A stretch of DNA of 64,000 bases from CAIVAT01 sp037133475 (GCA_037133475.1 JBAXOB010000020.1:1-64000); one strand, 5' to 3'. Shown: positions 18,032 through 25,370, counted from the first letter of the stretch. The notes: generated by a model not told the origin, from the letters alone. Made by a program: numbers and translations.

Positions 18032-19027
18032 ATGAAACTCGCAGTAGTCGGGGCTACCGGTTTGGTAGGCCGGGAAATCCTCAAGGTTCTGGATGAGCAA
18101 AAGCTCTACCCGGAGGTGTTCATTCCTGTTGCTTCTCCCCGATCGGCCGGGCTTCCGGTAGATTTCAACCATAAGCGTTATTTCATTCACAGCCACGAGG
18201 CTGCCATTGCCGCAAAGCCTGAGATAGCCATATTTTCGGCCGGGGGAGCTGTTTCAAGGGAATGGGCTCCGCGTTATGCCGAAGCCGGGATAACGGTTAT
18301 CGACAATTCCTCTGCGTGGCGCATGGATCCTGCGATCCCGCTGATCGTTCCGGAAATCAACGCCTCGCAGCTGACCCGTCATCACAAGATCATCGCCAAC
18401 CCCAATTGTTCCACGATCCAGCTGGTACTGGTGATGGCTCCGATTCACAGTCGTTATGGAATCAGGCGTGTTGTGGTATCAACCTATCAGTCGGTAACCG
18501 GGACCGGTGCCAAAGCCGTTAAACAGCTCGAAAATGAACGCCGCGGAGTTTCGGGCGAGATGGCCTATCCCCACCCAATCGATATGAACATTATCCCCCA
18601 CGGGGGTGATTTCCTGGAAAGCGGCTATACTTCCGAGGAGGTGAAACTGGTCAATGAGACCCGGAAGATCCTGGATGACAATTCGATCGCAATTACCGGC
18701 ACGGTGGTAAGAGTTCCCGTCGTGGGCGGCCATTCCGAATCGGTCAACCTTGAATTGTGCCGGGAATACGAACTTCCGGCCATTTTCGAGCTCCTCTCCT
18801 CCACATCCGGAATTACGGTCCAGGATGATGTGAAACACAACCTCTACCCGATGCCCCTCACCTCAAGGGGGAAAGATGATGTTTTTGTGGGGCGGATCCG
18901 CAGGGACGAATCTCTTCCAAATACGCTGAATCTCTTTATTGTGGCGGATAACCTGAGGAAAGGCGCCGCTACCAATGCCGTGCAGATTGCCCTCTGGTTA
19001 TGGAAAAAAGGAATGGCCGGGGATTGA
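18032..19027 (+). CDS. asd: Aspartate-semialdehyde dehydrogenase
   Basis: A 331-residue enzyme that reduces aspartyl phosphate to aspartate semialdehyde with NADPH, the branch point to lysine/diaminopimelate, threonine and methionine. The nucleotide-binding motif GATGLVG is at residues 7-13, the catalytic Cys is C126 (in NPNCSTIQ) and the active-site His is in GGHSES. A TTG at 18017 could extend the frame by five codons, but it lies inside the -7 promoter element; the ATG at 18032 is chosen. The gene precedes the Crp/Fnr regulator, but an operator and promoter of that regulator start at its 3' end, so the two are probably separate units. Confidence 0.97.
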   Translation: MKLAVVGATGLVGREILKVLDEQKLYPEVFIPVASPRSAGLPVDFNHKRYFIHSHEAAIAAKPEIAIFSAGGAVSREWAPRYAEAGITVIDNSSAWRMDPAIPLIVPEINASQLTRHHKIIANPNCSTIQLVLVMAPIHSRYGIRRVVVSTYQSVTGTGAKAVKQLENERRGVSGEMAYPHPIDMNIIPHGGDFLESGYTSEEVKLVNETRKILDDNSIAITGTVVRVPVVGGHSESVNLELCREYELPAIFELLSSTSGITVQDDVKHNLYPMPLTSRGKDDVFVGRIRRDESLPNTLNLFIVADNLRKGAATNAVQIALWLWKKGMAGD

Positions 19028-19037
19028 TATATCTCAA
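19024..19037. promoter_or_regulatory. Candidate Crp/Fnr operator TTGATATATCTCAA
   Basis: The site fits TTGAN-ATAT-NTCAA, the same pattern as the two sites at 19923-19936 and 19944-19957 upstream of the cytochrome genes. It overlaps the stop codon of asd and lies about 70 bases before the predicted start point of the Crp/Fnr gene. The assignment is inferred from sequence alone. Confidence 0.65.
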
Positions 19038-19067
19038 TTTATTCATTGATCAAAAGGCCCTAAAAAA

Positions 19068-19097
19068 TTGTTTTATATCAATTTATTATTAAATTTG
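19068..19097 (+). promoter_or_regulatory. Promoter of the Crp/Fnr regulator, overlapped by a half-matching operator
   Basis: TTG at 19068-19070 and TAAATTTG at 19090-19097 are separated by 19 bases, the Bacteroidota arrangement. The stretch TTGTTTTATATCAA (19068-19081), which overlaps the -33 element, has one exact ATCAA half and one degraded half of the operator motif seen nearby. Binding there would repress, so negative autoregulation is plausible. Confidence 0.7.
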
Positions 19098-19135
19098 TCT
19101 GCTAATCAACAAAATGCTCCGAGCAGACAAACCTG

Positions 19136-19831
19136 ATGGTAAATAAATTGCATCATTCTTCCAATTGTGCCGATTGCAACTGTAAGGTTTCCATCTTTAA
19201 AAACTTAAGCCCGCTTGAGCTGGCGCTGATCAACAGCAGCCGGTTCCAGGTCAGTTACAAGGCAGGCGAGATCATTTTCAAGCAGGGAACCCCCTCCCCC
19301 TATTTTGTTTGCGTGACCTCGGGACTGGCCAAGATCTACATTGAAGGTTATGGCAAAAACCTGATCCTGGCGCTGATCAAACCTGTTGATTATATTTTCG
19401 GCCCCGGCATTTATGTTGACAACCGTCATTACTATTCGGCATCGGCCGTCGAAGATTGCCAGGCGTGCCTGGTTGATGTCACCATATTTAAAAAACTGAT
19501 CCGCGAAAACCCCGATTTTGCCGAAGAGTTCATCAAACGGGTTTCGCTGCAGTCGATTTTCAACTTCGACCAGGTCATCAGCCTTACCCAAAAACAGATG
19601 CATGGTCGTATTGCCGATGTGATCTTTTATCTCTCCGATAAGATCTATTGCCAGAACCCCTTTGAACTGACCATTTCCAGACAGGACCTGGCCGATCTCT
19701 CCGGGATGTCGAAAGAGAGCGCCATCAGGATCTTAAAGGAGTTTAAAGAGGAGGGAATCTTAACCCTGTCAGGCAATACCCTTGAAGTCCTGAACCCGAA
19801 GCAACTGCGCCAGATCAGCGAAACCGGTTGA
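19136..19831 (+). CDS. Crp/Fnr-family regulator with an N-terminal cysteine cluster
   Basis: A 231-residue transcription factor. A Cys motif C11-x2-C14-x-C16 precedes a cyclic-nucleotide-binding-like beta-roll (about 20-140) and a C-terminal Crp-type helix-turn-helix (about 165-215, with SRQDLADLSGMSKESAIR). C108 and C111 lie in the segment that in E. coli Fnr carries the fourth cluster ligand (C122); C111 is the better positional match. Fnr uses C-x2-C-x5-C, so the spacing here is different and iron-sulfur binding is an inference. The recognition helix keeps Glu and Arg, consistent with TGA/TCA half-sites. It lies between two groups of matching operators and directly upstream of the cytochrome genes, so it probably controls them in response to oxygen, NO or redox state. 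Confidence 0.9.
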   Translation: MVNKLHHSSNCADCNCKVSIFKNLSPLELALINSSRFQVSYKAGEIIFKQGTPSPYFVCVTSGLAKIYIEGYGKNLILALIKPVDYIFGPGIYVDNRHYYSASAVEDCQACLVDVTIFKKLIRENPDFAEEFIKRVSLQSIFNFDQVISLTQKQMHGRIADVIFYLSDKIYCQNPFELTISRQDLADLSGMSKESAIRILKEFKEEGILTLSGNTLEVLNPKQLRQISETG

Positions 19832-19902
19832 TAATAGAATAACAATCAGGGTTTTTCACCCCCTGGTTTCCCTTGATTTTTTCTTTGTAAACCTGCATTG
19901 AC

Positions 19903-19917
19903 TGTGAATGATTCACA
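19903..19917. promoter_or_regulatory. Palindrome TGTGAA-TGA-TTCACA upstream of the cytochrome cluster
   Basis: A perfect 6-3-6 inverted repeat located only five bases before the first TTGA-type operator. It could be a second operator or a remnant stem. Nothing in the window tells which protein would bind it. Confidence 0.45.
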
Positions 19918-19922
19918 CAATG

Positions 19923-19936
19923 TTGATATATGTCAA
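19923..19936. promoter_or_regulatory. Candidate Crp/Fnr operator TTGATATATGTCAA
   Basis: Half-sites TTGA and TCAA surround a central ATAT core, as in the other two sites. Its centre is 21 bases, two helical turns, from the centre of the next site, so two dimers would sit on the same face of the DNA. It lies about 150 bases before the start codon of the six-heme lipoprotein. Confidence 0.7.
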
Positions 19937-19943
19937 TGAAGCG

Positions 19944-19957
19944 TTGAGATATATCAG
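19944..19957. promoter_or_regulatory. Candidate Crp/Fnr operator TTGAGATATATCAG
   Basis: Thirteen of 14 bases are the exact reverse complement of the operator at 19024-19037; only the last base differs. It forms a tandem pair with the site at 19923-19936. Position upstream of the cytochrome promoter fits activation. Confidence 0.65.
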
Positions 19958-20012
19958 TTATTATATTAACAAATCTCACCAACTTATTAACAGCTGCGTT
20001 GATAATCTTTGA

Positions 20013-20020
20013 TATTTTTG
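20013..20020 (+). promoter_or_regulatory. Putative -7 element of the cytochrome cluster promoter
   Basis: TATTTTTG fits TAnnTTTG, about 70 bases before the chosen ATG. No TTTG is found at the ideal distance upstream, as expected for a promoter that needs an activator. The tandem operators would then be centred roughly 75 and 95 bases upstream of the start point. Confidence 0.5.
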
Positions 20021-20089
20021 TTCCCGAAACATTTTGCACAAGTTGTCTGCTGCGACACAAACGTATTTATTAACAAAAACTGTAAGAAT

Positions 20090-21457
20090 ATGAAAAATTT
20101 ACACAAATTATTTTTTGCTGCCGGGATGATGATCATGGCGGCATGTTTAGTTTTCACTGCATGTACCAAAGAGGGCAAACAGGGTATCCAGGGTGTTGCC
20201 GGTACGAACGGAACAAACGGAACAAACGGAACAAACGGTAAGGATGCCAATGAAACCTGCAAACTTTGCCATGCAAGGTCAGTTGTTGACAGTGTCGCCA
20301 TCCAGTTCGAACTTGCGAAACATAACTGGGGAACAACCGCTTTTTCAGAAGCCGGTGTTGTTGGCTGCGATCCCTGTCATACCGACAAGGGTTTTGTTTA
20401 TGTAAGCAAAAACAACATTCCTGCAACCTTTACCCTTACAAATGGAGTATGGGTTAACAACTATGCAACCGTTAATTCCGATGCGATCGGGAACATCACC
20501 TGTTTCACCTGCCACAATAGTTTGCACACTACTTATGGCTATGGCGACATCACGGCTCTCACAACAATCGCCCCGGTTCCCATGACCATGTATGGCGGAG
20601 CGAAAACCATCGATCTTCAGCAGGATGGCGCAAAAAGCAATTTATGCGTAAAATGCCACCAGCCGCGTCCGTTAACCTGCGGTAATGATCCTGCAGGCAG
20701 ATTGCTCAATTATGATTCATTAAAGTCCTCCCCCCTTACTGTTATGTATGACAGTGCCAAGGGAGCCAAAAACATCTACCTGAAACCCTCCTACCGCATG
20801 CACATTCACTACGGTGCTGTTGGTGCTGTATTTGCCGGTAAAGGCGCTATTGAATTCGCAGGCACCCTTGCCTATGCCAATTCAAAACATACCACGGTTG
20901 CTTCCTGCCCCGACTGCCATATGGCCCCGATGACAGGCATGGCCGGCGGACACTCCTTCAACGTAAGAAATGCAAAGGAATCGGCGTTAACTTCAGGTAC
21001 AACTTTCAACTTCAATGGTTGTAATGTTGCCAATTGCCATGCAACCGACCCCATCACCTCAACTGCTGCAAAATGGACCAACACCAGGACCGAAATCAAA
21101 GGTCTGCTTGATGCACTTGCTACGAAAATCAATGCTGCCGGCGGCGGACACGATATCCTGCACAAGGATGCCTCCTCAACCAACTTATGGTGGGGTGTTT
21201 CCACTGGCAACTATGACGGATACCTGGATATCTATTCACCGGGCACCAACGATGCCGGATACTGGAGAGATCCCTACAGCACAAACGCTACCAATATGAC
21301 CAAACCTAAATTCCCGAAATTACTGAATGTTCAGACTGGCGCTATTATCAACTTCCAGTTCTGCTTAAGGGAATACAGTTTAGGTATTCACAACACCTCT
21401 TATGTAAGAGCCCTGTTGACAAACACTGCCCAGGCCCTCACCGCAGCAGGTCTGTAA
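20090..21457 (+). CDS. Six-heme c-type cytochrome lipoprotein with collagen-like head
   Basis: A 455-residue lipoprotein cytochrome. The ATG at 20090 starts a lipoprotein signal with lipobox FTAC (C25). The open frame runs upstream to 20009, but that part covers the promoter. Residues about 29-52 form collagen-like Gly-X-Y triplets (GTN four times). Five CxxCH heme sites follow: CKLCH 57-61, CDPCH 93-97, CFTCH 138-142, CVKCH 186-190, CPDCH 273-277; a CX4CH site is at 311-317. The segments around HTTVASCPDCHMA and GIHNTSYVRALL resemble a multiheme family known from metal-reducing bacteria such as Geobacter. It is probably anchored in the outer membrane, with the collagen-like stalk as spacer. 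First gene of the cytochrome cluster and followed by a terminator, so it may be made in excess. The surface location and electron acceptor are inferred. Confidence 0.88.
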   Translation: MKNLHKLFFAAGMMIMAACLVFTACTKEGKQGIQGVAGTNGTNGTNGTNGKDANETCKLCHARSVVDSVAIQFELAKHNWGTTAFSEAGVVGCDPCHTDKGFVYVSKNNIPATFTLTNGVWVNNYATVNSDAIGNITCFTCHNSLHTTYGYGDITALTTIAPVPMTMYGGAKTIDLQQDGAKSNLCVKCHQPRPLTCGNDPAGRLLNYDSLKSSPLTVMYDSAKGAKNIYLKPSYRMHIHYGAVGAVFAGKGAIEFAGTLAYANSKHTTVASCPDCHMAPMTGMAGGHSFNVRNAKESALTSGTTFNFNGCNVANCHATDPITSTAAKWTNTRTEIKGLLDALATKINAAGGGHDILHKDASSTNLWWGVSTGNYDGYLDIYSPGTNDAGYWRDPYSTNATNMTKPKFPKLLNVQTGAIINFQFCLREYSLGIHNTSYVRALLTNTAQALTAAGL

Positions 21458-21477
21458 ACCAATCCTGTTTTTGAAAG

Positions 21478-21508
21478 AAAGGCTTCAGCGAACCTGAAGC
21501 CTTTTTTT
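21478..21508 (+). terminator. Terminator or attenuator inside the cytochrome cluster
   Basis: The stem AAAGGCTTCAG/CTGAAGCCTTT has a five-base loop and runs into seven T. It lies 20 bases after the six-heme gene and 73 before the next cytochrome gene, so part or all transcription would stop here. Confidence 0.88.
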
Positions 21509-21581
21509 CAAATCAGAATCATTCGAGTATTTGAAATCATTTCCAACGAATCTTTAATCGTTCAATCCAAAAAAAAGTATT

Positions 21582-21977
21582 ATGCAAAGCAAAAAGTTGA
21601 AAAAACTGATTATGATCATTTTCGTGCTTTCTATCTTTTCTGCCTGTACGAAGGATGTAATTGTCACGGATCCTCCCACCCTGGCAGCTCCCGTTCCTCC
21701 CAAGCCGGGCCAAACCAGTTACGCGGGGGTCATTCAACCCATCTTTACCGCCAAATGTGCCGGTTGTCATTATTTAGGAGGCGTTGCCCCCAACCTTGTT
21801 ACAGGAAAATCTTACCAGGCATTGACGACCTCTCCGGGTATGATCGATACCAGCACCCCATCTAACAGTATCTTATACAAGAAAATGGCAACAGGCGGCA
21901 GCATGGCTTCAAAATGCACCCCGGCAGATGCCGATTCAGTGCTCAGATGGATCACCCAGGGCGCAATCAACAATTAA
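21582..21977 (+). CDS. Small c-type cytochrome lipoprotein
   Basis: A 131-residue lipoprotein with lipobox FSAC near residue 21 (mature start CTKD, close to CTKE of the upstream cytochrome). A single heme motif CAGCH lies in the segment IQPIFTAKCAGCH, characteristic of the short cytochrome c domains often found as planctomycete-type (PSCyt) modules. A possible axial Met is in GGSMASK. The gene sits between the six-heme lipoprotein and the beta-barrel with a terminator upstream, so it may have its own weak promoter. Likely role: a one-electron relay at the outer membrane next to the barrel. No known partner enzyme is encoded. Confidence 0.88.
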   Translation: MQSKKLKKLIMIIFVLSIFSACTKDVIVTDPPTLAAPVPPKPGQTSYAGVIQPIFTAKCAGCHYLGGVAPNLVTGKSYQALTTSPGMIDTSTPSNSILYKKMATGGSMASKCTPADADSVLRWITQGAINN

Positions 21978-22031
21978 TTGATTTATTCACGCTAAGATTC
22001 TAGAGAAATGCATACATATACAATTGGAAAA

Positions 22032-23087
22032 ATGAAACGATTATTACTCGGTGCCATCTTTATGCTGTGTGGTCTTGGAATGGTTATCGCCCAGGACTCA
22101 ATCCCCCAGTCAACGCAGAAACCATTGGTCAAAGCGCCATTTGAAAGCGGATACTTTATTGCAAACCGTACGGTTGCCCTTGCTCCTGCAAAAACCCTGG
22201 AGCTGGTAATCCAGCACGATTTCGGCACGATCCAGCAGCACTGGAAAGACATGTTCGGCATCTGGGGCGGCTCAAACATCAGGATAGGGTTCAGCTACAC
22301 ACTGAACAAAAACCTGCAGATCGGCTTCGGTACTTCGAAACTCAAGTTACAGCAGGACTTCAGCATTAAATATGTTGTTGCCCGCCAGCAAAAAGGTGGC
22401 TTTCCCCTTACCATCTCCGTTGCCGGCAATGTAGCCATCGACTGCCGCAACAAATCATTCCTCGGGAACAACAAATTATCCTCCGATCTTGATTACGCTT
22501 CCATCGTTAAGGACACTGCTTTCAGGTCGAGCCTGAACAAACAGGTTGCCCAGAATGAAAAGTCCTTTGGCTTGAATTACATCACCTATAACCAGGCAAC
22601 CACGCTGAAAGGCTCCAATAAAACTGACCTGGCCTCCCTGTTTGACCACACCTTTAAAGCCTCCTACCGTTTCTCATATTTTGCTGAAGCGCTTTTTGCC
22701 CGCAGGTTCTGCAAGGAATTCTCAGCCCAGCTTGGAATTTCGTGGGTTCACTACAACCTGGTCGACCAGGCTGAAATGGCCGAAAACCATGTAAATGGCA
22801 TGAGAAACGACAACATTGATATTTCAGGTCTTGGCCGTCTCAAACTTACCCCGCAGACCTCCATTATCGCCAGCTATTCCCAGCCGGTGTGGACCTACGT
22901 GAACACGGCACCCTGGCCAAATTTTGGTCTCGGCGTTGAAATTTCGACCAGCACCCATACATTCCAGGTTTTCCTCACCTCGGCAAACGGTCTCGTACCG
23001 CAGGAAACCACCATGTATAATCATAACAACCCTTATAACGGCGCCATTCTCCTCGGATTTAACATTTCAAGGCTTTGGACCTTTTAA
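22032..23087 (+). CDS. Outer-membrane beta-barrel protein, DUF5777 type
   Basis: A 351-residue protein with a signal peptide (MKRLLLGAIFML..., cleavage near VIAQ). The rest is an alternating polar/aromatic pattern of beta strands ending in an aromatic residue (RLWTF), the usual C-terminus of an outer-membrane barrel. I recognise it as the DUF5777 barrel family of Bacteroidota. An upstream ATG at 22008 is in frame, but the ATG at 22032 starts the signal peptide. Its neighbours on both sides are c-type cytochromes, so by analogy with MtrB-like porins it could sheath a cytochrome across the outer membrane. That analogy rests on context, not sequence; a plain substrate porin is the alternative. 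Confidence 0.8.
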   Translation: MKRLLLGAIFMLCGLGMVIAQDSIPQSTQKPLVKAPFESGYFIANRTVALAPAKTLELVIQHDFGTIQQHWKDMFGIWGGSNIRIGFSYTLNKNLQIGFGTSKLKLQQDFSIKYVVARQQKGGFPLTISVAGNVAIDCRNKSFLGNNKLSSDLDYASIVKDTAFRSSLNKQVAQNEKSFGLNYITYNQATTLKGSNKTDLASLFDHTFKASYRFSYFAEALFARRFCKEFSAQLGISWVHYNLVDQAEMAENHVNGMRNDNIDISGLGRLKLTPQTSIIASYSQPVWTYVNTAPWPNFGLGVEISTSTHTFQVFLTSANGLVPQETTMYNHNNPYNGAILLGFNISRLWTF

Positions 23088-23130
23088 CACATGAATTTTT
23101 AACCATTTCTAATTAATAAAAACTACCATT

Positions 23131-23547
23131 ATGAAAACAACAACAAAAATTATCACGTTACTCGTAACTGCAATGGTTGTCATGGTATTCCTCGTTGGCA
23201 ACACCGTTCTTGCACAGCAGGCAAAAGCAAAAGCATGGCCCGTTGGCGACAAGGATAAAGCTATGAAGGCTCCTGCCAAGGCTGATGTGAATGCCGGCAA
23301 AGAACTGTGGGCAAAGCACTGCAAATCATGCCACGGAAGCAAAGGACTCGGCGACGGACCAAAAGCCGGCACCCTGAAAACCAACCCCGGTGATTTCTCA
23401 GCAGCTGCCTTCCAGGGTTCAACCGATGGCGAACTTTTCTTCCGTACCAGCAAGGGCCGCGATGAAATGCCCGCTTACGAAAAGAAAATTCCGGAAGCCA
23501 ATGAGCGTTGGGCTTTGGTTGCCTTTATGCGCACTTTGAAAAAGTAA
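23131..23547 (+). CDS. Soluble monoheme c-type cytochrome
   Basis: A 138-residue periplasmic cytochrome with a cleavable signal peptide (cleavage near VLAQ) and a single CxxCH site (CKSCH) in the typical class I fold. The axial Met is probably the one in DEMPAY and the domain ends with ALVAFMRTL. A Lys/Ala-rich linker lies between signal and heme domain. The gene is 43 bases after the barrel gene and is followed by a terminator-like hairpin. The likely role is shuttling electrons between the inner-membrane cytochrome pair encoded next and the outer-membrane lipoprotein cytochromes. Confidence 0.93.
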   Translation: MKTTTKIITLLVTAMVVMVFLVGNTVLAQQAKAKAWPVGDKDKAMKAPAKADVNAGKELWAKHCKSCHGSKGLGDGPKAGTLKTNPGDFSAAAFQGSTDGELFFRTSKGRDEMPAYEKKIPEANERWALVAFMRTLKK

Positions 23548-23576
23548 TTGCATAAAATGATTCAACAATGATTCAC

Positions 23577-23620
23577 AAAATGGGTGTTAACGGGGTTTTC
23601 CTGTTAGCACCCATTTTATT
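23577..23620 (+). terminator. Hairpin with T-rich tail between cytochrome genes
   Basis: The stem AAAATGGGTG/CACCCATTTT is extended inside by TTAAC.GG/CC.GTTAG pairing and followed by ATTT. It lies 30 bases after the monoheme cytochrome and before the seven-heme gene. The T tail is short, so it may attenuate rather than stop. Confidence 0.7.
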
Positions 23621-23650
23621 TCCAGGTTATTACTCACCACAATTAATATT

Positions 23651-24676
23651 ATGGCTTACAAGACAAATATACGACCGGCTTGGGTGGTTTTAGTGCTGCT
23701 GATGATCTTCACCCTTGCGTTTACCCTGGTAAAGACGAATGATACCCCTGCCGAAAAACCAGTCCAGACCGAACAGATCACCCCTACCGTCATCGATCTC
23801 ACGCAATTTAAAAATGCCAAGGAAAATGAAAACTGCCTGAAATGCCACGGCCAGTCAAAATATTCCTACGAAAATGCCGAATCAAAACAAACAGTTACCA
23901 AACGGATGTATGCAGAGCTGATCCTGAACCGTGATGTTTTCTATGTTTCAAACCATCGCCAGTTCAAATGCACCGACTGCCATTCCGAAGATTACGCCAC
24001 CTTCCCGCATGCAGGCAACCTGCGTATGGAAGCCAAGGCCAATTGCATCGACTGCCATGGCGGCGATGAAAAATATGCGAAATACAAATTCGAACAAATT
24101 GAAACAGCCTTCGTGGCAAGTGTCCATTCCGAAACCCACAGCAAGGATTTTACCTGCTGGATGTGCCACAATGCCCATACCTATAAAATCAATGCCCGCA
24201 CCAACAGCAACCTGAAAGAGACCATCACTTACGATAACCTCATCTGTTTGCATTGCCACGGCGACGTCAACAATTACCAGTTACTTACCAACAAGGCGAA
24301 GCCAAACCTGCTTCAAAAACACGAATGGCTGCCCAACCAGGCATCGCACTTCACCAACGTACGCTGTATCGAATGCCACGCCAAAAATGAAGATACCCTG
24401 GTTGTCGCCCACCATATCATGCCTAAAAAAATGGCTGTCCGCAAATGCGAATCCTGCCATTCAAAAAATTCCATCCTCTATGCCTCCCTTTACAAACACC
24501 AGGTAAGCGAGAATATCCAAAAAGAGGGTCTCCTGAAAGGTATGTTGATGGCGGATGCCACCACCATCGGCCCCGACAAAAGCAATACCCTGAATATCAT
24601 CAGTATTATTATTTTCGGCCTGACCATCTTGGCTATCGTTATCCATGCCGTTCTTCGCATTAAAAAATCAGTCTAA
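23651..24676 (+). CDS. Seven-heme c-type cytochrome with membrane anchors at both ends
   Basis: A 341-residue membrane protein. A hydrophobic segment at residues about 10-27 and another at about 312-332 (ISIIIFGLTILAIVIHAVL) flank a periplasmic domain with seven CxxCH sites: CLKCH, CTDCH, CIDCH, CWMCH, CLHCH, CIECH and CESCH. The organisation is reminiscent of NapC/NrfH and octaheme-type quinol dehydrogenase partners, but I cannot assign it to one. It is encoded three bases before the cytochrome b gene, so the two almost certainly work as an inner-membrane quinol-oxidising module that passes electrons to periplasmic cytochromes. No reductase catalytic subunit is encoded beside it. Confidence 0.92.
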   Translation: MAYKTNIRPAWVVLVLLMIFTLAFTLVKTNDTPAEKPVQTEQITPTVIDLTQFKNAKENENCLKCHGQSKYSYENAESKQTVTKRMYAELILNRDVFYVSNHRQFKCTDCHSEDYATFPHAGNLRMEAKANCIDCHGGDEKYAKYKFEQIETAFVASVHSETHSKDFTCWMCHNAHTYKINARTNSNLKETITYDNLICLHCHGDVNNYQLLTNKAKPNLLQKHEWLPNQASHFTNVRCIECHAKNEDTLVVAHHIMPKKMAVRKCESCHSKNSILYASLYKHQVSENIQKEGLLKGMLMADATTIGPDKSNTLNIISIIIFGLTILAIVIHAVLRIKKSV

Positions 24677-24679
24677 CCT

Positions 24680-25303
24680 ATGAATCACCAAACCGAGCGT
24701 ATTTATCTCTATCCAGTATGGATCAGGATCTGGCATATGATCAATGCCCTGCTTTGCCTTACCTTGATTGCCACCGGCCTGAGCATCCAGTTTTCAAATC
24801 CTGATACAGTAATTAAATTCAAAACTGCCGTCTCCGTTCATAATATTGCAGGAATAATCATGACCATCAGTTATACCTGTTTTTTCGTGGGAAATCTTTT
24901 TACGGCCAATGGCGCCCATTACGTGATCGCCGTAAAGGGTTATTTCCTGCGGATGCAAAAACAGTTCTACTATTATACCGTTGGCCTGTTTAAAAAGGAA
25001 GAGGCTCCCTTTCCCGTAAACGAGGAGAGCAAGTTCAATCCCCTGCAGCAATCCACCTATGTGGTGCTGATGTACGCCCTGGTTCCCTTTGTGATTCTTT
25101 CAGGATGGGGTCTACTCTATCCTGAAATCACCGTCAAGAGCTTCGTTGGCTTCAGCGGACTGGATCTTACCGACCTGTTTCACATTTTTGCAGGGTTTGC
25201 CATCAGCATCATCATGTGTGTTCACATTTATTTCTGTACCATCGGAAAAAGCCCCTGGAGCAATTTTAAAAGCATGCTCAACGGCTTTCATGAAAGCCAC
25301 TAA
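24680..25303 (+). CDS. Four-helix membrane cytochrome b (b561 type)
   Basis: A 207-residue membrane protein with four hydrophobic helices and the expected heme-binding His residues in WHMIN, VHNIAG, LFHIFAG and VHIYF. This is the dihaem cytochrome b561 fold used by thiosulfate reductase and Ni/Fe-hydrogenase b subunits. It is translationally close to the seven-heme cytochrome (three-base gap) and ends the cluster. Expected role: transfer of electrons between the menaquinone pool and the seven-heme cytochrome. The direction is inferred; with no hydrogenase or reductase nearby, quinol oxidation is more likely. Confidence 0.92.
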   Translation: MNHQTERIYLYPVWIRIWHMINALLCLTLIATGLSIQFSNPDTVIKFKTAVSVHNIAGIIMTISYTCFFVGNLFTANGAHYVIAVKGYFLRMQKQFYYYTVGLFKKEEAPFPVNEESKFNPLQQSTYVVLMYALVPFVILSGWGLLYPEITVKSFVGFSGLDLTDLFHIFAGFAISIIMCVHIYFCTIGKSPWSNFKSMLNGFHESH

Positions 25304-25322
25304 AAATCGTCAGTCCTTCGCT

Positions 25323-25370
25323 AAACTGCGGAAACCCGTCGCTTCATTGCTCGGTAAGTCCGCAGTTTTT
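25323..25370 (+). terminator. Inverted repeat ending the cytochrome cluster
   Basis: Perfect 10-base arms AAACTGCGGA and TCCGCAGTTT lie 26 bases apart and are followed by TT. It lies 20 bases after the last cytochrome stop. The long loop makes terminator function only moderately likely. Confidence 0.5.

Noticed and set aside
20009..20089. Upstream start of the six-heme cytochrome
   Set aside because: The extension covers the -7 element and would place the lipoprotein signal inside the protein.
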